Source: CAZWKX01 sp964633975
GTDB lineage: Bacteria; Actinomycetota; Acidimicrobiia; Spongiisociales; UBA11373
Assembly: GCA_964633975.1 (NCBI GenBank)
Contig: CAZWKX010000053.1
Location: 1-11,521, forward strand
DNA: 11,521 nt
Direction of reading: 5' to 3'
Of this stretch, positions 8,500-11,521 are shown piece by piece. The first letter of the stretch is position 1; every line of letters starts with the position of its first letter. The notes beneath the pieces are model-generated. The model was not told the origin of the DNA and searched no databases. It saw only the letters and a list, made by a program, of their open reading frames with translations. A program made the translations under genes and the position numbers.

Positions 8500-9108
8500 A
8501 TGCCGCGCATCAGGGCGGCGAACATCGCCGAGCACAAGAGTCGTACCCGTCGGGAGATCCTCGCCGCCGCCTCCGCCCTGTTTCGAACCCAGGGCTATGC
8601 CGACACCAACCTCGGCGACATCGCCGCGTACATCGGGGTGGGGAGGACAACCCTGTACGAGTACTTCGCCGACAAGGAGGACATCCTCGTCCAGATGGTC
8701 GAGGAGACGATGCCGGCTCTTGTGGACGAGATGCTTCAAGGGCTGCCTGATGGCGTCGGCTGCAGGGAACGCCTCGCCGAGATCATCGTGCGCGGTCTCG
8801 AGTTCGTGTCGGCTGGCGACCGGCTCGGCCCTCTAGTGATGCGGGAGATGCCCCTCCTGTCGGCGGAGACGCAGCAGCGGGTGGGCCGGGCCCATGGCCG
8901 CCTGCAAGCCGAGATCACCGATGTGTGCCGGCTCGGAATCCAGAGCGGAGAGTTCGGCGCATTCGACCCGGAGGATGCCGGCCGTATCGTGTTCACGCTT
9001 GTCATGTCGGCTTCACAGGCGCTGCTGCAAGATGCACAGGCCAAAGACCGCTGGCGGGAGGTGACCGAGACCCTCCTGAGGTTTGTGTTCGAAGGCCTTG
9101 CCGTCTAG
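8500..9108 (+). CDS. TetR/AcrR family transcriptional regulator, 202 aa
   Basis: The ATG at 8500 is preferred over upstream in-frame codons: the family begins about 15 residues before the first helix, and a -10 box ends 7 nt upstream, implying a leaderless message. The N-terminal HTH domain is clear: RREILAAASALFRTQGY (17-33), then DIAAYIGVGRTTLYEYFADKEDIL (40-63). Residues 70-202 form the usual all-helical ligand-binding and dimerisation half, which gives no hint of ligand. It should repress from a palindrome in its own promoter (8465-8484 is a candidate). It is convergent with the sortase gene, the two TAG stops sharing CTAG at 9105-9108. Targets could include itself, purA or the sortase locus; none is shown. 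Confidence 0.92.
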   Translation: MPRIRAANIAEHKSRTRREILAAASALFRTQGYADTNLGDIAAYIGVGRTTLYEYFADKEDILVQMVEETMPALVDEMLQGLPDGVGCRERLAEIIVRGLEFVSAGDRLGPLVMREMPLLSAETQQRVGRAHGRLQAEITDVCRLGIQSGEFGAFDPEDAGRIVFTLVMSASQALLQDAQAKDRWREVTETLLRFVFEGLAV

Positions 9109-10247
9109 GTGTCTTGCTCGGGTGGTGGAGGCTCGGGCAGCTGCCATACGCCATCGAACGTCTCGTTGATGGCATCGAGGTTGGGGCCTTTGACCAGCCG
9201 GGCGAACACGATGAGGCGCTCGCGTGCGCGGCCGATCGGATGGCAGGTGGTGAGGGTGAGCCAGGACCCGTCGGTCTGCTGGGTGACCCACGTGCCGCTG
9301 GGCGGCACCGTGATGATGTCGGCGACCTCGTAGACGTTGGTGCCGATGACAGTCTCGATGAAGATCGTGTCGCCGGGCTCGAGCTGGTCGAGGGCGTAGA
9401 AGGGGGCTCCGTAGGTGGTGCGGTGGCCGCTGATGACCGTGTTACCGGGCTGCCCGGGCAGCGCGGTCCAAGTCATGTGGCCGGGCCCGAGGGCTAAGTC
9501 CTCGGGCCGGACTCCCTCGACGATCACCCAGTCGAGATTGATCTTGTCGATGACCATGCGGCCGAGGGCCGACCCTTCCTCCGGCGTCGCCTGGGTGACC
9601 AGAGGAAGCTCGTCGATGGTGGTGGCAGCCGTCGTGGAAGTGGGGTCGTAGGTGAGCGGATCTCCGGCGGTGACGGAGGCGGCCTCCGCGTCGTCCCACT
9701 CTGCCCCGACGGTCGGGTTCTCGACGAGATTGGCTGCTGCGGCCTGATCCGCCTCGAATTCGGCAGCCAGACGTTCCTGGGCATCCACGGCTTGAGATCC
9801 GGTGAGCCAATATGCGTATGCCACGTAGCCGACGGCCGCCAGGCCCGCGATGAGTAGGGCCACACCAGTGAACCTCATGATGCGCACACCCTTGGATCGG
9901 CGCGGCTGCGCTTTGCCTGAAGTCGGAACGGATTCTGTGAAGGGCGAGGGCCCGTGAGCTGCGGGTGTGCTCCCGGGGTCCGGTCGAAACAGGTTGGCTG
10001 GGCCGTTGGTGGCGGATGTTCTTTTGGTGAAGAGAGACGCCCGGAGGCGGTGGAGTCGATTGGGGACGACGGCACCCGGCTGGCTGCGCGGCGTTGCCTG
10101 CCCGGTGTCGGGATGAGACGGGCGCGCAAAAGGATCGGCACCGTTCTCCAGCGGTGCGCTCCTTTCCCGGCCCGTGTCGGCTGGGAAAAGGGCATCGGAG
10201 CCGGCCGTGCCGTCACGGCCGCTCTGTGAAGGCGTCTTTGCCGTCAT
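9105..10247 (-). CDS. Class E sortase with long cytoplasmic tail, 380 aa
   Basis: Cysteine transpeptidase that attaches secreted proteins to the cell wall or peptidoglycan precursors. From the ATG at 10247: a Pro/Ser/Thr-rich tail (1-120), basic RRSKGVR, one signal-anchor helix (about 126-147), a linker, and the sortase domain from about 225 (ALGRMVIDKINLDWVIVEG). The catalytic triad is His275 (ISGHRTTYG), Cys335 (LTTCHP) and Arg344 (RERLIVFA). The GPGHMTWTALPGQPGN stretch and TTCHPIGRARERL point to class E, whose characterised members prefer LAXTG signals. Start alternatives: GTG at 10319 (404 aa) or ATG at 9878 (257 aa, weak AAGGG). I chose 10247 for the TACGCT box 11 nt upstream, but three hairpins lie in the tail-coding DNA, so 9878 remains possible. 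Divergent from the repeat-containing secreted protein, its likely substrate. Confidence 0.9.
   Translation of the reverse strand: MTAKTPSQSGRDGTAGSDALFPADTGRERSAPLENGADPFARPSHPDTGQATPRSQPGAVVPNRLHRLRASLFTKRTSATNGPANLFRPDPGSTPAAHGPSPFTESVPTSGKAQPRRSKGVRIMRFTGVALLIAGLAAVGYVAYAYWLTGSQAVDAQERLAAEFEADQAAAANLVENPTVGAEWDDAEAASVTAGDPLTYDPTSTTAATTIDELPLVTQATPEEGSALGRMVIDKINLDWVIVEGVRPEDLALGPGHMTWTALPGQPGNTVISGHRTTYGAPFYALDQLEPGDTIFIETVIGTNVYEVADIITVPPSGTWVTQQTDGSWLTLTTCHPIGRARERLIVFARLVKGPNLDAINETFDGVWQLPEPPPPEQDT
10138..10224 (-). other. Three consecutive hairpins in the sortase 5' region
   Basis: In minus-strand order: (a) 10224-10198, a stem of 7 bp (GGCCGTG 10203-10209 / CACGGCC 10214-10220, 4-nt loop) extended by GAGC/GCTC across one bulged base; (b) 10191-10161, CCTTTCCC (10161-10168) against GGGAAAAGG (10183-10191) with one bulged A, plus an inner GCC/GGC; (c) 10157-10138, GCACCG (10138-10143) / CGGTGC (10152-10157), 8-nt loop. 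They lie inside the predicted sortase tail if the start is 10247, or in its leader if the start is 9878. They match no riboswitch consensus I know. Confidence 0.45.
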
Positions 10248-10258
10248 GGACCCAGTCG

Positions 10259-10264
10259 AGCGTA
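10259..10264 (-). promoter_or_regulatory. Candidate -10 box for the sortase gene
   Basis: TACGCT on the minus strand, ending 11 nt before the ATG at 10247. A start about 7 nt later leaves a leader of only a few bases. It is the same hexamer in the same GCTACGCTCG context as the TetR -10 box, which supports 10247 as start. No -35 box is evident. Confidence 0.38.
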
Positions 10265-10301
10265 GCGGCGGTGGTTCCCTGTCGGTGCGGGAATCCGGCC
10301 T

Positions 10302-10319
10302 GTGGCCCGTTTTGGCCAC
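10302..10319. repeat. Inverted repeat upstream of the sortase gene
   Basis: GTGGCC (10302-10307) and GGCCAC (10314-10319) pair perfectly around a 6-nt loop. It lies upstream of the sortase -10 box on the minus strand. No T-run follows in either direction, so it is more likely an operator than a terminator. Confidence 0.35.
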
Positions 10320-10352
10320 TCCGAGAACGCGAAAAAAAAGGGATGGAAGAGG

Positions 10353-10401
10353 TCACTAGACCCCCCACCAATTGGGCAACACATGAAGTGGTTCACTAGA
10401 C
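10353..10401 (+). repeat. Direct repeat TCACTAGAC, 40-bp period
   Basis: TCACTAGAC occurs at 10353-10361 and again at 10393-10401, exactly 40 bp apart (about four helical turns). The first copy sits in GGTCACTAGACC, with GGTC/GACC arms. The second overlaps the candidate -10 box and the 10394-10420 dyad. This fits a two-site regulator binding one face of the helix; inference. Confidence 0.4.
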
Positions 10402-10420
10402 TACCGTCAGTAGTGGAGTG
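10394..10420. repeat. 27-bp imperfect dyad in the divergent region
   Basis: ACTAC (10400-10404) and GTAGT (10410-10414) pair around a 5-nt loop. After a 2-nt mismatch on each side, CACT (10394-10397) pairs with AGTG (10417-10420). It overlaps the second TCACTAGAC copy and the candidate -10 box: a likely operator or the first hairpin of the leader. Confidence 0.4.
10397..10402 (+). promoter_or_regulatory. Candidate -10 box for the secreted repeat protein
   Basis: TAGACT (TANNNT) with a possible -35 TTGGGC at 10372-10377, spacer 19 nt (long). A start near 10409 would give a leader of about 195 nt containing most of the dyads listed and the leader ORF. The pairing is imperfect, so confidence is low. 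Confidence 0.3.
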
Positions 10421-10432
10421 GGCTCCGTCCCC

Positions 10433-10446
10433 CGTTGGTGCCAACG
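10433..10446. repeat. Near-perfect 14-bp palindrome
   Basis: CGTTGG (10433-10438) and CCAACG (10441-10446) surround a 2-bp centre. The loop is too short for a stable RNA hairpin, so a protein-binding site on DNA is more likely. Confidence 0.4.
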
Positions 10447-10448
10447 CC

Positions 10449-10502
10449 GGGTGGGCGAGCGAGTTGATGTGTACTCCTGTTCGAGGAGCCACGTTCCCAC
10501 CC
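10449..10502 (+). other. Long stem-loop in the leader of the secreted protein gene
   Basis: The outer stem is GGGTGGG (10449-10455) with CCCACCC (10496-10502), 7 bp and perfect. Inside it lies a second perfect 5-bp stem, CTCCT/AGGAG (10474-10488), closing a GTTCG loop, with GTG/CAC just outside it. The 54-nt element resembles a structured RNA domain. It is too short for a tRNA and matches no riboswitch that I recognise. Confidence 0.42.
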
Positions 10503-10548
10503 CATGCCGAGTGGAAGCTTGGCGCGTGACATACAAGAGAGATCCGAC

Positions 10549-10578
10549 GCACCGGCGACCGGAGGAAGGCCGAGGTGC
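10549..10578 (+). promoter_or_regulatory. Hairpin presenting the leader-ORF ribosome binding site
   Basis: GCACC (10549-10553) pairs with GGTGC (10574-10578), and GGC (10554-10556) with GCC (10569-10571), leaving a 2-nt bulge. The 12-nt loop contains GGAGGAAG, a near-ideal Shine-Dalgarno, and the 3' arm contains the GTG start of the leader ORF (10575-10577). The structure would occlude the start codon while exposing the Shine-Dalgarno, a possible translation switch; inference. Confidence 0.4.
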
Positions 10579-10607
10579 ATACCTTGGAAATGGGGGTCGG
10601 GCGATGA
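10575..10607 (+). CDS. 10-codon leader ORF coupled to the secreted protein gene
   Basis: GTG start at 10575, 5 nt after GGAGGAAGG (10561-10569), the strongest ribosome binding site in the region. It encodes MHTLEMGVGR and stops at TGA 10605-10607, which overlaps the ATG of the secreted protein as ATGA (10604-10607). The downstream ATG has only a weak G-rich stretch of its own, so ribosomes may reach it by termination-reinitiation. The peptide has no run of one amino acid that would mark a classic attenuator. It may be real or a chance frame; the strong RBS and exact ATGA overlap are why I list it. Confidence 0.45.
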   Translation: MHTLEMGVGR

Positions 10608-11521
10608 AGAAACAACGCATTGGAGCGTTGCTGGCTCTGCTGGGAGCGCTACTCCTGGTGGTTGGCGGGATTGCGTCTGCCATGCCATTTGAGGGTGTGG
10701 ATCCCTCGGCCGGCATCGCGGAGGCGCCGGGGAATGCCGTCCCGGATGCCTCAGTCACGTCGGTGTGCAACGCGCTCGCGCACGACGGGTACACCTGGAA
10801 CGGCGGGTACTGGAGACTCACTGTGGGCTGGGGCGGGTCCGGCGGGTCGATCTCGACCGGCGGAGGCATTGCGGCCGGCGACATTTCGTACAGCGGCCCG
10901 TTCTACAACACAACTCCGTTCAGCTGGACCAACGGCGCCTCCGATCCCGTCTATGGATGGACGGAGGACAACACGGGTAGCGACGACACACATGAGGGGT
11001 ACTGGACGACGGGCAACGGCTCCAGCAGCTACGTCAGCAACAACCTCCAGAACATAACCATCTGCTTCGCCGATGCGCCCGTCCCGACGACGACCACAAC
11101 AACCGTGGCGCCGGGCTCGAGCCCAACGGCGGAGTGCAACGCGCTCGCGCACGACGGGTACACCTGGAACGGCGGGTACTGGAAGCTCACAACGGGCTGG
11201 GACGGCTCGGGCACCACGATCGAGACCGGCGGCGGCATTGCGGCCGGCGACATCTCGTACTCCGGCCCGTGGTACTGGTTCACCCCGTTCAGCTGGACCA
11301 ACAATGCCTCGGATCCCGTATACGGATGGCTGGAGAAGAACGGCGGACCGTCAGACCCCGATGACGCCCATCAGGGGTACTGGACCACCGGTAACGGTGA
11401 TAGCAGCGGCGTCGTGAGCAACCTGTCGCACATCACGATCTGCTTCACCGATCCGGAGCAGGAGGAGACGACTACGACGGAGGCCCCGACTACGACGGAG
11501 GCCCCGACTACGACGGAGGCC
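10604..11521 (+). CDS. Secreted repeat-domain surface protein, probable sortase substrate (3' end missing)
   Basis: Open from the ATG at 10604 to the window end (306 codons, no stop). Residues 1-26 are a signal peptide: basic KKQR, hydrophobic 7-24, cleavage after ASA (24-26). Two homologous domains follow, C55-C154 and C178-C280, about three-quarters identical, each with a single Cys at either end that could form a disulfide. Each begins CNALAHDGYTWNGGYW and carries GGGIAAGDISYSGP, PFSWTN, ASDPVYGW, GYWTTGNG and a terminal ITICF strand. A Pro/Thr linker (159-175) joins them; from 288 a TTTEAP repeat starts, like a wall-spanning stalk. The domain is unknown to me; the end weakly recalls beta-sandwich domains of actinobacterial surface proteins. 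Domain 1 has no lysine, so isopeptide cross-links are unlikely there. The LAXTG-type signal, if any, is beyond the window. Confidence 0.88.
   Translation, partial: MKKQRIGALLALLGALLLVVGGIASAMPFEGVDPSAGIAEAPGNAVPDASVTSVCNALAHDGYTWNGGYWRLTVGWGGSGGSISTGGGIAAGDISYSGPFYNTTPFSWTNGASDPVYGWTEDNTGSDDTHEGYWTTGNGSSSYVSNNLQNITICFADAPVPTTTTTTVAPGSSPTAECNALAHDGYTWNGGYWKLTTGWDGSGTTIETGGGIAAGDISYSGPWYWFTPFSWTNNASDPVYGWLEKNGGPSDPDDAHQGYWTTGNGDSSGVVSNLSHITICFTDPEQEETTTTEAPTTTEAPTTTEA
10766..11065 (+). repeat. Repeat domain copy 1 of the surface protein
   Basis: Encodes residues 55-154. Its first 50 bases (10765-10814) are identical, base for base, to 11134-11183 in copy 2, exactly 369 bp downstream. Cys55 and Cys154 bracket the domain. 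Confidence 0.9.
11135..11443 (+). repeat. Repeat domain copy 2 of the surface protein
   Basis: Encodes residues 178-280; three residues longer than copy 1 because of an insertion near residues 248-252 (NGGPSDPDDAH against NTGSDDTH). Cys178 and Cys280 bracket it. Differences from copy 1 are concentrated in the middle and C-terminal third, while the N-terminal 16 codons are identical in DNA. Confidence 0.9.
11471..11521 (+). repeat. 18-bp tandem repeat coding TTTEAP
   Basis: The unit ACTACGACGGAGGCCCCG occurs at 11471-11488 and 11489-11506, and its first 15 bases at 11507-11521, with no base changes. It encodes the Thr-Thr-Glu-Ala-Pro-Thr cycle typical of extended wall-spanning stalks. The window ends inside it, so the true copy number is unknown. 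Confidence 0.93.

Larger units (their letters stand above)
10248..10603. other. Divergent intergenic region between sortase and surface protein
   Basis: These 356 bp hold no convincing full gene apart from a 10-codon leader ORF. They contain an A8 run (10332-10339), a 9-bp direct repeat 40 bp apart, five inverted repeats (10302-10319, 10394-10420, 10433-10446, 10449-10502, 10549-10578) and candidate -10 boxes in both directions. The density of dyads suggests operator sites plus a structured mRNA leader for the plus-strand gene. Confidence 0.6.

Noticed and set aside
10198..10310. Possible c-di-GMP (GEMM) or c-di-AMP (ydaO) riboswitch before the sortase or the surface protein gene
   Set aside because: Isolated similarity such as GGCAAAG on the minus strand, but the conserved cores of these classes are missing or misplaced. 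A covariance-model search would settle it.
10449..10503. tRNA-like appearance: 7-bp outer stem and a TTCG-containing inner arm
   Set aside because: Only 54-55 nt, no D-arm or anticodon arm, and extra bases between the inner arm and the 3' strand of the outer stem.
10244..10615. Minus-strand 123-codon frame filling the sortase/surface-protein intergenic region, ending as ATGA on the sortase ATG
   Set aside because: The ATGA junction is tempting, but the translation is low in motifs, begins antisense inside the surface gene and runs through the dyads and the A8 run. No RBS or family resemblance was seen.
10751..11152. Minus-strand frame (133 codons) opposite the repeat domains
   Set aside because: Antisense shadow of the secreted protein, whose signal peptide and duplicated domains show which strand is coding.
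10765..11183. CRISPR-like pair of identical 50-bp segments
   Set aside because: Only two copies 369 bp apart, both in frame in a protein with homologous flanks; this is a domain duplication.

Overview
The window is an 11.5-kb piece of a GC-rich (roughly two-thirds G+C by eye) bacterial chromosome. The actinobacterial hallmarks are a class E sortase, a start codon that looks leaderless (a TANNNT box 7 nt before the ATG), many GTG or weak-RBS starts, and a small Cys-rich/HTH gene pair of a kind I associate with Actinomycetota. An uncultured member of Actinomycetota, possibly Acidimicrobiia, is my inference; nothing in the window proves it.

Layout. (1) 1-468 (+): the last 155 residues of acetyl-CoA synthetase. 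(2) 548-1061 (+): a recognisable promoter, a 68-aa Cys/His-rich small protein and an 81-aa excisionase-type HTH protein. (3) 8378 down to 1058 (-): a co-directional run of seven genes: purA, purB, an alpha/beta hydrolase, a GNAT acetyltransferase, a rhomboid protease with an N-terminal zinc finger, a double-hotdog protein and a class III aminotransferase. Gaps are short (14 bp between purA and purB; a 4-bp ATGA overlap between rhomboid and hotdog), but a hairpin after purB may divide the run. (4) 8500-9108 (+): a TetR regulator divergent from purA, with a candidate operator over its promoter. (5) 9105-10247 (-): a class E sortase convergent with TetR. (6) 10604-11521 (+, runs off the end): a secreted protein with a signal peptide, two near-identical ~100-residue domains and the start of a Thr/Glu/Pro repeat stalk, divergent from the sortase.

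The central metabolic genes look ordinary. The interesting part is 9.1-11.5 kb: a housekeeping-type sortase head-to-head with a repeat-built surface protein. The two are separated by a 356-bp region full of inverted repeats, with an apparent 10-codon leader ORF whose stop overlaps the surface gene's start (ATGA). This looks like a sortase plus dedicated substrate module whose surface protein may be under RNA-structure or translational-coupling control. The decisive sorting signal would lie beyond the window. A second curiosity is that both convergent gene pairs end in a shared CTAG, each strand supplying a TAG stop.
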